Assembly: GCA_903888815.1 (NCBI GenBank)
Contig: CAISVC010000619.1
Span: forward strand, 1 to 8,780
Reading direction: 5' to 3'
Source: an uncultured Fibrobacterota bacterium
Lineage (GTDB): Bacteria; Fibrobacterota; Chitinivibrionia; Chitinivibrionales; Chitinispirillaceae
Length of the DNA stretch: 8,780 bases
Of this stretch, positions 1 to 5,640 are shown piece after piece (position 1 is the first letter of the stretch; every line of letters begins with the position of its first letter). The position numbers and the translations under genes are program-made. The notes under the pieces are model-generated. The model saw only the letters and a program-made list of their open reading frames with translations. It was not told where the DNA came from and searched no databases.

Positions 1-81
1 GGACACCGGGTGACGCTTTTCGAGTCCCACAGCGCGCCGGGCGGCTACACGGCCGGGTTCTGGAAAAAGGGATTCAAATAG
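1..81 (+). pseudogene. N-terminal fragment of FAD-dependent phytoene desaturase-like oxidoreductase, cut off
   Basis: Frame 1 from the first base reads GHRVTLFESHSAPGGYTAGF, followed by WKKGFK and a TAG stop at 79-81. This matches the end of the N-terminal Rossmann fold of the phytoene desaturase / NAD(P)-binding amine oxidase-like family. There a 'GHxVTLFE' strand ends in the acidic residue that binds the FAD ribose, and 'PGGY...GFW.KGF' follows. The upstream GxGxxG part lies before the window. The frame stops immediately after the GFWKKGF motif, where a real family member continues for about 400 more residues. The stop falls inside sequence that codes for an aminotransferase on the opposite strand. 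Either the gene was truncated by recombination or the two were joined during assembly. The family call rests on 26 residues only. Confidence 0.6.
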
Positions 82-581
82 ACCATTTTGATACGTGCCG
101 GATTCGCGTCGAGTATCTTTTTCAGCTCGGAAATCACTATTCCTTCATTGTCCAGCGGAGCAGCCGCAAGCCGGGCCTCATAGGACATGAAAGCGGCCAA
201 TGCGCCGATGAAACTCGGGTTTTCGGTTACGATCATATCGCCGGGATCGATAAAAACTTTGCTGAGAATATTGATTGCCTGCTGTGCGCCGGTAGTGATG
301 ATGACGTCCTGTCCTTCAAGGGGCAGCCCTTTTGACCGCAGGTAGTCCTTGAGCGATCCCACAAGCGGAGGATAGCCGGCGGTCGGGCCGTACTGCATCG
401 CAATCTGTTTCACCTGCAGGGAAAGGCTTTTATAAATTTCATCAAGAATGTCGATGGGAAAAAGGCTGTTGGCGGGCATACCGCCGGAGAAGGAGATGAT
501 TGAAGGATCGGCGGCAAGTGCCATAAGCCGCCGTATTTCGGATGAACGCATACCTTTTGCACTTTTAGAAAAGCCGGGCAT
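45..581 (-). pseudogene. Class I/II PLP aminotransferase (LysN/MocR-like), C-terminal half missing
   Basis: These 178 residues match the N-terminal half of fold-type I PLP aminotransferases of the 2-aminoadipate aminotransferase (LysN) / MocR-like group. Visible motifs are MRSSEIRRLM (11-20), the IISFSGGMP strand (28-36), the QYGPTAGYPPL loop (63-73), the cofactor-pocket segment TTGAQQAIN (96-104) and YLNPFFQNP (168-176), which corresponds to the family's P-x-FQNP-T-G motif. The frame ends two codons after FQNP. The PLP-binding lysine (usually S-F-S-K) and the whole C-terminal domain are absent, against a family length near 400, so the product should be inactive. The ATG at 581 was chosen over one ten codons upstream because AAAGGAG lies about five bases before it. 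The substrate cannot be assigned. The truncation point coincides with the chimeric junction at 54-78. Confidence 0.85.
54..78. other. Junction shared by two antiparallel truncated genes
   Basis: This segment encodes GFWKKGF (oxidoreductase) on the plus strand and YLNPFFQNP (aminotransferase) on the minus strand, both conserved motifs of unrelated families. Left of it only the oxidoreductase reading is credible, and right of it only the aminotransferase reading is. About 22-25 bases are therefore compatible with both parents. That is the pattern left by microhomology recombination, or by an assembler joining two genomes or loci through a shared short k-mer. Confidence 0.65.
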
Positions 582-780
582 GGTGTCTCCTTTTCTCGGG
601 CATTGAGCCACGGTAAACCGATTAATTCAGGCCGGATACGGCGGATGTTGATGGGTAAATCTTAGATAAAATAGTTATGTGCAATATTCCTATTGGTAAT
701 AAATTGGAATTCCATAATGGTTTGCAGCATTTCGGAGCTTCAGGGAGGACATGAGCGGGCAGGGTGTTTTCCCGTGATTT

Positions 781-827
781 CCTGCCATCGGAAGCTGCGG
801 CGGCAGGCTTTCAGGGTTCATGAAAGC
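781..827. repeat. Two small inverted repeats at the 3' end of queF
   Basis: GCTTTCA (807-813) pairs with TGAAAGC (821-827) across a 7-base loop and spans the queF stop codon. Just beyond it, CCTGCC (781-786) pairs with GGCAGG (802-807). The two stems share base 807, so they are almost mutually exclusive. Neither is followed on the minus strand by a run of T, so a classic intrinsic terminator is not supported. They may still mark the end of the transcript. Confidence 0.3.
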
Positions 828-1275
828 TCCGGCACTTCGGCAGCAAAGGCTCGATTATGCAATCGGCGCCGGCAGGCCGTTTCACCGGCATTTCAAACAA
901 TACCGCGGTGTCGACATTTCCCCGGGGGAAAAAATCTCCGGCGACAAGAAGCCATTGCGGGGAGAGCGTCAATTTGAGAGTATCAAACAGGTGGGCGGTA
1001 ACCGCCTCATGAAAAGCCCCGATCATCCTGAATGCATTCAGATAGAGCTTCCACGATTTTAATTCGAGGCAGAGGGTATCGGGCAGATAGCACATGATTA
1101 TTTTCGCAAAATCGGGGTAGCCGGTGCGCGGGCACACACACGTGAACTCCGGATAAACGATCCTGATCACTCCGCTCTTCACGGTTTTGGCAGCATACGG
1201 ACAGGGAAAGGTTTCAAGGCCGGGAAACACGCCTTTTTTTATTGCTTCGTCCAGCAGTATGATATTTTTATCCAT
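811..1275 (-). CDS. queF: NADPH-dependent 7-cyano-7-deazaguanine (preQ0) reductase QueF
   Basis: QueF reduces the nitrile of preQ0 to the aminomethyl group of preQ1 with two NADPH, the last step before insertion into tRNA for queuosine. It acts in the cytosol. The 154-residue product has the length of the short, single-domain (YkvM-type) QueF. PEFTCVCPRTGYPDF (42-56) carries the nucleophilic cysteine (C48 of 'CP.TG.PD') and the catalytic aspartate (D55). ELKSWKLYLNAFR (71-83) is the QueF family motif, and FHE (88-90) supplies the substrate-binding glutamate. The usual Gln of TGQPD is Tyr here. The ATG at 1275 was chosen because it follows AAAGAGG at a suitable distance and begins the conserved protein. 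The frame is open 23 codons further upstream, but that part has no similarity I recognise. No other queuosine genes are adjacent. The gene is divergent from the citrate synthase gene. Confidence 0.92.
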   Translation of the reverse strand: MDKNIILLDEAIKKGVFPGLETFPCPYAAKTVKSGVIRIVYPEFTCVCPRTGYPDFAKIIMCYLPDTLCLELKSWKLYLNAFRMIGAFHEAVTAHLFDTLKLTLSPQWLLVAGDFFPRGNVDTAVLFEMPVKRPAGADCIIEPLLPKCRSFHEP

Positions 1276-1315
1276 GATGACAGCCTCTTTGTTTCTGTCT
1301 TGTTCACTTTTGAGA

Positions 1316-1344
1316 AAAATACGTGCCGCTTTCCCGGAATTCAA
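1316..1344 (-). promoter_or_regulatory. Candidate sigma70-type promoter of queF
   Basis: On the minus strand TTGAAT (1339-1344) and TATTTT (1316-1321) are separated by exactly 17 bases. Each hexamer matches the consensus at four of six positions. Transcription would start near 1309, leaving a leader of about 34 bases before the queF ATG. No other candidate in the 186-base divergent region fits as well, but the match is moderate. Confidence 0.35.
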
Positions 1345-1420
1345 GAGCCGCGCTCCGGTGAAGGAAACGGACGGTTGAATTTTTGGAATAGGCTGACCTC
1401 ACGGATACGATATATTTTCC

Positions 1421-1441
1421 GTAAACCGAAATACGGTTTGC
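1421..1441 (+). promoter_or_regulatory. Leader hairpin before the citrate synthase ribosome binding site
   Basis: AAACCG (1423-1428) and CGGTTT (1434-1439) form a six-pair stem over a five-base AAATA loop. A U-G pair and a G-C pair extend it to 1421-1441. It ends about eight bases before the AAAAGGA ribosome binding site (1447-1453) of the citrate synthase ATG. An alternative pairing of ACGGA (1401-1405) with TCCGT (1418-1422) competes only at its last two bases. It could affect translation or mRNA stability, and no known riboswitch is recognised. Confidence 0.35.
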
Positions 1442-1461
1442 CATTTAAAAGGATAATCGCT

Positions 1462-2838
1462 ATGCATGTCAAGGGCAGAAAGGTCTCCGAATTCGAACTT
1501 CAGTATCTTGATGATCTGACCCGGATATCCGTTGCCTCGGGTACCATTGATCCGCAATTATATCAGCGATACAATGTTAAGCGCGGCCTCCGTAATGCCG
1601 ATGGCACCGGAGTACTCGTGGGGCTCACCAGCATCGGCGACGTGCACGGCTATATTCTTGACGAAAACGAAAAGGTACCGGTCGAGGGGCGGCTGCGGTA
1701 CCGCGGCATCGAACTGGAGGAGATCGTACGGGGGTTCCAGACCGAAAAAAGGCATGGATTTCATGAGGTGGCCTATCTGCTGCTCTTCGGGTATCTGCCG
1801 ACGAGGCAGCAGCTTGACCGTTTTACCGAGATGCTCGATGCGTGCCGCGAACTGCCCGAGGGCTTTACCGAGAACATGATTCTCAAGGCGCCGAGCGCCG
1901 ACATCATGAACAAGCTTGCCCGGTCGGTGCTTGCCTCCTATTCGTACGATAACAATCCTGATGATATAAATATCAGGAACGTGCTCCGGCAATGCATCGA
2001 AATGATCAGCCGTTTTCCCACCATGGCGGCCTACGGCTATCAGGCGAAACGGCATTACTACGATAATAAAAGTCTTTTCATTCATAAGCCGCAGGCCGGG
2101 CTCAGTACCGCCGAGAATTTCCTCTACATGGTGAGGCCGGATTCGGCCTATACGCCGCTTGAGGCCGAAATTCTCGACCTTGCGCTCGTGCTTCATGCCG
2201 AACACGGCGGAGGAAACAATTCCGCATTTGCACTGCATGTGGTCACGTCATCGGAAACCGATACCTATTCCGCCATCGCGGCCGCCGTCGGTGCGCTCAA
2301 GGGGCCCAGGCACGGCGGCGCCAGTATCAGGGTGGCGGACATGTTTGAAGACATTAAAAGCAATGTCAAAGACTGGAAAGATGACGACGAGGTGTCACGG
2401 TACCTGGGAAAAATTCTCCGTAAGGAGGTCTTCGATAAAAAAGGCCTTATTTACGGCATTGGACATGCCGTCTATACGCTCTCGGACCCGCGCGCCGTGA
2501 TCCTGCGTGAGAAGGCAGAAGTGCTTGCCGGTGAAAAATCGAGGGTCGACGAATATAAGCTTTACCGGACCGTTGAACGGTGCGCTCCGCGCCTCATTGC
2601 GGAAGCCAAACGGCAGAGCAGGCCGATGGCCGCCAACGTCGATTTTTATTCGGGTTTTGTCTACAGCATGCTCAATATTCCGCGCGAGCTGTATACGCCG
2701 ATTTTTGCGATTTCGCGCGTGGCAGGCTGGTCGGCGCACCGGATCGAGGAGATCGTCAGCGGCGGAAAGATCATCCGTCCGGCGTATAAGAGCGTGTCTG
2801 AAAGGGCTCATTATTTACCAATTAACAATAGGAAATAA
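1462..2838 (+). CDS. Citrate synthase (citrate/2-methylcitrate synthase family)
   Basis: The enzyme condenses acetyl-CoA with oxaloacetate to give citrate and enters the TCA cycle or feeds glutamate synthesis. A 2-methylcitrate role cannot be excluded from sequence alone. The 458-residue product carries the family landmarks: LHAEHGGGNNSAF (244-256) around the first active-site histidine region, GPRHGGA (281-287), IYGIGHAVYTLSDPRA (330-345) with catalytic H335, and AANVDFYSGFVYSML (390-404) with catalytic D394, followed by the C-terminal 'FAISRVAGWSAHRIEE' helix. HAEHGGGNN in place of the HADHEQN of E. coli-type enzymes and the length of about 450 suggest the divergent subgroup common in anaerobes. 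The ATG at 1462 is preceded by AAAAGGA at good spacing. The frame is open to a TTG at 1300, but those 54 codons look non-coding and overlap the queF promoter. The gene converges with rtcB. Confidence 0.9.
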   Translation: MHVKGRKVSEFELQYLDDLTRISVASGTIDPQLYQRYNVKRGLRNADGTGVLVGLTSIGDVHGYILDENEKVPVEGRLRYRGIELEEIVRGFQTEKRHGFHEVAYLLLFGYLPTRQQLDRFTEMLDACRELPEGFTENMILKAPSADIMNKLARSVLASYSYDNNPDDINIRNVLRQCIEMISRFPTMAAYGYQAKRHYYDNKSLFIHKPQAGLSTAENFLYMVRPDSAYTPLEAEILDLALVLHAEHGGGNNSAFALHVVTSSETDTYSAIAAAVGALKGPRHGGASIRVADMFEDIKSNVKDWKDDDEVSRYLGKILRKEVFDKKGLIYGIGHAVYTLSDPRAVILREKAEVLAGEKSRVDEYKLYRTVERCAPRLIAEAKRQSRPMAANVDFYSGFVYSMLNIPRELYTPIFAISRVAGWSAHRIEEIVSGGKIIRPAYKSVSERAHYLPINNRK

Positions 2839-2903
2839 AATAACCGTTAATAACAATTAATTTTATGGGCGTTCTCCTCAATGATTTTCAGATTTATTAT
2901 TGA

Positions 2904-4298
2904 TTAATCTTCCGCTCTTTCCCCGCCCGGCGCCATTTTGACGATTTTCGGGTCGAAACGGGCGAGGATTTCTACCAGATCCGACTGCGCGGCCATGACC
3001 TCCAGAATGTCTTTGTATACCATCGGTACTTCGTCAAGCCCCGCGGAGATGACCGTCACGCCGGCCGCGTCAAGCAGTGCCCGCGCGTCGTTCCAGGTGA
3101 ACTGCCGTTTCGCGGCCGTGCGGCTCATGCGGCGGCCTGCGCCGTGGGCCGCGCTCATGAGCGACGCCTCATTTCCCCTGCCCTGCACGACAAACCCCGG
3201 CGTGCCCATTGAGCCCGGGATAATCCCCAGAACACCTGTTGAAGCAGGCGTGGCGCCCTTGCGGTGGACAACCACTTCCTGTCCGTCATGCTGTTCCTTC
3301 CAGGCAAAGTTGTGGTGGTTCTCAATGTCAAGGAGTACACGGGCGCCGAGGTGCGCGGCGATATGCCGATGGATCAGCTCATGGTTTGCGGCCGCATACC
3401 TGCCCATGAGCTCCATTGCCGCCCAGTATTCCTGTCCCTCGTGCGAGCCAAGGTCAAGCCAGGCAAGGTGCTGGAATTCACGGGGAAGCTCACGGTGCTT
3501 CTGCATGGCCGCTTTGCTGTACCATGAGGCCACCTTTGACCCTGTGCCCCTGCTTCCGCTGTGGCTTAAAAGCGCGGTATAAACTCCGGGCGCAAGCCCG
3601 ATCGTGCTTTGCTCAACAGTCAAGGTTCCGAATTCCGCAAAATGGTTGCCGCTGCCGCTGGTGCCTAATTGGCCCCATGCCAGGTCTTTGTTCTGTGCAG
3701 TGACGGGCGAAACGGTCCAGTCTACGTCCATGACCGGATGTTGCAAACGTTTCCGGTACGCGCCGCCCACGCCGAACAGCGTGCATTTCTGTATCGCCTC
3801 CCTGAAACGCTCCGGCTCGCTCTGCAGAAGCGTGGCAGGCAGGTCAAGCACGGTCATTTTCATCCGGCAGGCGATGTCAACGCCGACCGCGTAGGGGATG
3901 ACCGCGTCCCTGACCGCAAGCACGCCGCCGATGGGCAGGCCGTAACCCACGTGCGCGTCGGGCATGAGAGCGCCGCGCACGGCCACGGGCAGGGAGCAGG
4001 CGCGTTCCAGCTGGGCGATAGCCTCTTTGTCAATATCGGTTCCCCAGATCCGGTATGGCGCCATGGTTATGCGCGTTTCCCTGTTTTTTTCCTCATCGAC
4101 TTTTGCCAGCCGGCGCGCGAGCGTACCGAAAATTTGATCGTCCTTGAAGTGCAGGGGATTTTTAACGATTGCCTGAAGAAAACCAAGTATCTCTCTTTTA
4201 CCCATATCGGCCCGCGAAGCGGCAATAGCGGCCTGCAGTGCGATATTCATGACCTCGCCGCGCGGAATGCCGGTTTTTTCAAGGTCGCGTTTTTTCAT
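2904..4298 (-). CDS. rtcB: RtcB family tRNA-splicing / RNA repair ligase
   Basis: RtcB joins RNA 2',3'-cyclic phosphate (or 3'-phosphate) ends to 5'-OH ends, using GTP and Mn2+ through a histidine-GMP intermediate. In bacteria it repairs cleaved tRNA and rRNA. Landmarks in the 464-residue product are PDAHVGYGLPIGGV (113-126), GVDIACRM (129-136) with metal ligand C134, LGTSGSGNHFAEFG (211-224) with H219, SHSGSRGTG (245-253), ENHHNFAWKE (326-335) and HGAGRRMSR (385-393), whose H385 is the guanylylated histidine. It is longer than E. coli RtcB (about 408) because of an extra N-terminal region of some 75-80 residues before the conserved APYRIWG. GVDIACRM replaces the more usual GVDIGCGM. The ATG at 4298 lacks a clear Shine-Dalgarno sequence. 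An ATG at residue 17 is possible, but it would cut the 'DLEKTGIPRGEVM' start. No RtcA or RtcR is nearby. Confidence 0.93.
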   Translation of the reverse strand: MKKRDLEKTGIPRGEVMNIALQAAIAASRADMGKREILGFLQAIVKNPLHFKDDQIFGTLARRLAKVDEEKNRETRITMAPYRIWGTDIDKEAIAQLERACSLPVAVRGALMPDAHVGYGLPIGGVLAVRDAVIPYAVGVDIACRMKMTVLDLPATLLQSEPERFREAIQKCTLFGVGGAYRKRLQHPVMDVDWTVSPVTAQNKDLAWGQLGTSGSGNHFAEFGTLTVEQSTIGLAPGVYTALLSHSGSRGTGSKVASWYSKAAMQKHRELPREFQHLAWLDLGSHEGQEYWAAMELMGRYAAANHELIHRHIAAHLGARVLLDIENHHNFAWKEQHDGQEVVVHRKGATPASTGVLGIIPGSMGTPGFVVQGRGNEASLMSAAHGAGRRMSRTAAKRQFTWNDARALLDAAGVTVISAGLDEVPMVYKDILEVMAAQSDLVEILARFDPKIVKMAPGGERAED

Positions 4299-4371
4299 TT
4301 CATTATTAAAAATAGCAGAAGGGATGGGAAGTGCTCCATATCGAAAAATTACCCTTCGGCAATACCAATGA

Positions 4372-4497
4372 TTAATTTATTTATTCAATTTCGAACTGCC
4401 TGCGCCCGGCGATTACCGGCTTGACATCACGGCTGACGAGGAGGGAAGACCGTTCGTGTATGCGTATAATATTGAAGCGACCGAGAATTCGGATTAG
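4372..4497 (+). pseudogene. Orphan 3' remnant of an unknown gene
   Basis: After a TGA at 4369-4371, the plus frame reads LIYLFNFELPAPGDYRLDIT and continues to EATENSD and a TAG at 4495-4497. From about 4390 the codons are GC-rich at the third position (CCC GGC GAT TAC CGG), like the genes on the left. The sequence ELPAPGDYRLDITADEEGRP resembles the end of a beta-rich protein domain. Upstream there is no start codon with a ribosome binding site, and the sequence becomes A/T-rich and non-coding. This is most simply the tail of a gene whose front was lost when the neighbouring DNA was rearranged. I do not recognise the family, and a short random open frame cannot be ruled out. Confidence 0.4.
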
Positions 4498-4504
4498 CGG
4501 TTAG

Positions 4505-4522
4505 AACGAAATCGATTACGTT
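4505..4522. promoter_or_regulatory. Near-perfect 18-bp palindrome, candidate operator
   Basis: AACGAAATCGATTACGTT is self-complementary at 16 of 18 positions, centred between 4513 and 4514, with only the A/A pair at 4509 and 4518 failing. Its right end covers the first two bases of the TTGACA -35 hexamer at 4521. A dimeric regulator bound here would interfere with, or contact, RNA polymerase. The WYL protein encoded just downstream is the obvious candidate, which is inference. Confidence 0.45.
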
Positions 4523-4549
4523 GACAGTACCTGACGGATAGGGTACTTT
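4521..4549 (+). promoter_or_regulatory. Sigma70-type promoter for the WYL regulator and possibly the cas operon
   Basis: A perfect TTGACA -35 (4521-4526) is followed after 17 bases by TACTTT (4544-4549), which matches TATAAT at three positions. Transcription would begin near 4556, about 64 bases before the WYL start codon. A second perfect -10, TATAAT, lies at 4599-4604, but its -35 region is poor and its start point would fall inside the ribosome binding site. Confidence 0.5.
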
Positions 4550-4555
4550 TATTGA

Positions 4556-4586
4556 TTACGGAAAGCTTATTACGGAAATATCGTAA
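4556..4586. repeat. Tandem TTACGGAAA repeats plus inverted TTACG/CGTAA
   Basis: TTACGGAAA occurs at 4556-4564 and again at 4570-4578, 14 bases apart. The second copy also forms an inverted repeat, TTACG (4570-4574) with CGTAA (4582-4586), over a seven-base spacer. GATTACG appears at 4514-4520 inside the palindrome and again at 4554-4560. The elements lie at and just after the predicted transcription start, so they may be further regulator-binding half-sites or leader structure. Confidence 0.35.
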
Positions 4587-4619
4587 CGCGGAGCGCATTA
4601 TAATCCAAGGCAGGGAGAC

Positions 4620-5591
4620 ATGGATAAATGGGAAAAGGTCGTTCTTTTTCACCGTCTTCTGAGCCGCAGCACATATAGCGTTCCGAAAGAACAAATCCTC
4701 TCCGAACTCGATTGCTCCGAAGCTACTTTTCATCGAATACGCTCCTTCATGCTGTCGAACCTCGGCGCTCCCATTGTGTTCGACCGCCGTTACGGCGGTT
4801 ATCGTTACGATAAAACCGGTGACGAACCCTTTGAGTTACCCGGATTATGGTTCACGCGAAACGAAATTGAGGCACTGCTCTGTCTCGACCGTGCGGTTGA
4901 AAGTCTGCATGGAAGTTTTTTCGGCGATATTCTTGCGCCGGTGAAGAAACGATTTGAGCCGCTGCTCAAGGCGCAGAAGACCCGAATGGCAGTGCTGCGC
5001 GACCGCATCAAGATTGTTCCCATTCAGTCCCGGCAGATCGACGAAACGCTTTTCCGAACCGTGGCCGGGGCCGTGATAAGCGGGAAGCCCCTACGCATCG
5101 AGCACGCGAAGCTTCCCGATGAAACGCCGACCGCAAGAATCATCTCGCCTCAGGCCCTTGTCCGCTACCGCGACAACTGGTATGTGGACGCATTCTGCCA
5201 CCTTAGAAATCACTTGAGAACCTTTGCGCTCAACCGGATCGTGAGCGCGGGATTTGCACCGTGGAAGTTCCGCAAAGTCACTGCGGAAAAAATGCAGGCT
5301 TTTTATGCCGACTCCTACGGCATTTTCACCGGCCCCGCGGATAAAAAAGCCGTGATTGACTTTACCGGAACCGCCGCGCACGAGGTTTCGCAGGAAAAGT
5401 GGCACCCGAAGCAGCAAGGCCAATGGGTTAGCGATAAAACATACCGTCTCACCGTACCCTATGGCCACAGTCGCGAACTCGTCATGGATATACTGCGATG
5501 GGGAAGTGATGCCGAGGTTATCGGGCCGAAGGAACTACTGAAAACGATAAAAACGAAAATCGCAGGGATGATGAAAAAATACGGAAAATAA
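4620..5591 (+). CDS. WYL-domain transcriptional regulator (YafY/PafBC-like), upstream of cas3
   Basis: This 323-residue protein has the standard layout of a WYL regulator. An N-terminal winged helix-turn-helix (about 1-65, with SEATFHRIRSFM as recognition helix and YGGYRYD as wing) is followed by a helical linker, the WYL domain (about 140-212) and a C-terminal WCX extension (about 225-320). The name-giving triad appears as WYV in NWYVDAFCHLRN (186-197), and LRTFALNRI (199-207) is the usual 'R.F.L.RI' continuation. WYL domains bind nucleotide or nucleic-acid ligands and tune the attached HTH. WYL genes often sit beside CRISPR-Cas and other defence operons as repressors or activators. The gene precedes cas3 by 49 bases on the same strand and has its own promoter and candidate operators, so autoregulation plus control of the cas operon is inferred. 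The ATG at 4620 follows AAGG and AGGGAG. Base composition is intermediate between the left genes and cas3. Confidence 0.88.
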   Translation: MDKWEKVVLFHRLLSRSTYSVPKEQILSELDCSEATFHRIRSFMLSNLGAPIVFDRRYGGYRYDKTGDEPFELPGLWFTRNEIEALLCLDRAVESLHGSFFGDILAPVKKRFEPLLKAQKTRMAVLRDRIKIVPIQSRQIDETLFRTVAGAVISGKPLRIEHAKLPDETPTARIISPQALVRYRDNWYVDAFCHLRNHLRTFALNRIVSAGFAPWKFRKVTAEKMQAFYADSYGIFTGPADKKAVIDFTGTAAHEVSQEKWHPKQQGQWVSDKTYRLTVPYGHSRELVMDILRWGSDAEVIGPKELLKTIKTKIAGMMKKYGK

Positions 5592-5596
5592 TTGCG

Positions 5597-5615
5597 ACTC
5601 TCATGTTTTGAGAGT
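5597..5615 (+). promoter_or_regulatory. Hairpin between the WYL gene and cas3
   Basis: ACTCTCA (5597-5603) pairs perfectly with TGAGAGT (5609-5615) over a five-base TGTTT loop, starting six bases after the WYL stop codon. No T-run follows, so it is not a clear intrinsic terminator. It could be an mRNA processing or stability element, or a protein-binding site. Confidence 0.4.
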
Positions 5616-5624
5616 GACGGTGAT

Positions 5625-5639
5625 TATCTTAAAAAGATA
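5625..5639 (+). promoter_or_regulatory. Hairpin abutting the cas3 start codon
   Basis: TATCTT (5625-5630) pairs with AAGATA (5634-5639) over an AAA loop and ends one base before the cas3 ATG at 5641. The only purine-rich stretch that could serve as a ribosome binding site (AAAAAG, 5631-5636) lies in the loop and 3' arm, so the structure could limit cas3 translation. The stem is A/T-rich and only six pairs long. Confidence 0.35.
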
Positions 5640-5640
5640 T

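Larger units (their letters stand above)
4299..4619. other. Intergenic region between rtcB and the CRISPR-Cas genes
   Basis: This gap separates the divergent rtcB and WYL genes. Its left part (4299-4390) is A/T-rich and contains no recognisable gene. It should hold the rtcB promoter, but I find no convincing pair of hexamers. The middle (4372-4497) carries an orphan reading-frame remnant. The right part (4500-4619) holds the promoter, palindrome and repeats in front of the WYL gene. No CRISPR repeat, tRNA or IS end is visible. Confidence 0.6.

Noticed and set aside
693..1062. Plus-strand frames opposite queF
   Set aside because: Their arginine-rich composition is typical of antisense translation, and the minus strand carries a clear QueF.
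1276..1461. preQ1 riboswitch in front of queF
   Set aside because: The minus-strand leader lacks the compact stem with A-rich tail and the ribosome-binding-site sequestering core of known preQ1 classes. Only a promoter-like pair of hexamers is visible.
1300..1461. 54-codon N-terminal extension of citrate synthase from a TTG
   Set aside because: The extension has no family similarity, overlaps the queF promoter, and a well-spaced ribosome binding site precedes the ATG at 1462.
1558..2238. 226-codon minus-strand frame inside citrate synthase
   Set aside because: It lies antisense to strongly conserved catalytic motifs, has no recognisable domain, and is a by-product of GC-rich codons.
2839..2903. 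Bidirectional intrinsic terminator between citrate synthase and rtcB
   Set aside because: The gap is A/T-rich with scattered short repeats, but I find no GC-rich stem followed by a T-run on either strand.
3669..4424. 251-codon plus-strand frame opposite rtcB
   Set aside because: It is antisense to conserved RtcB motifs, has no recognisable fold and no ribosome binding site. Its end only partly overlaps the intergenic gap in another frame from the remnant at 4372-4497.
4599..4604. Perfect TATAAT as the main WYL promoter
   Set aside because: The corresponding -35 position is a poor match, and transcription would start within the ribosome binding site. The TTGACA promoter upstream is more credible.
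5608..5640. TTG start giving Cas3 eleven extra residues
   Set aside because: There is no ribosome binding site, the codon lies in a hairpin, and the family-typical N terminus begins at the ATG at 5641.
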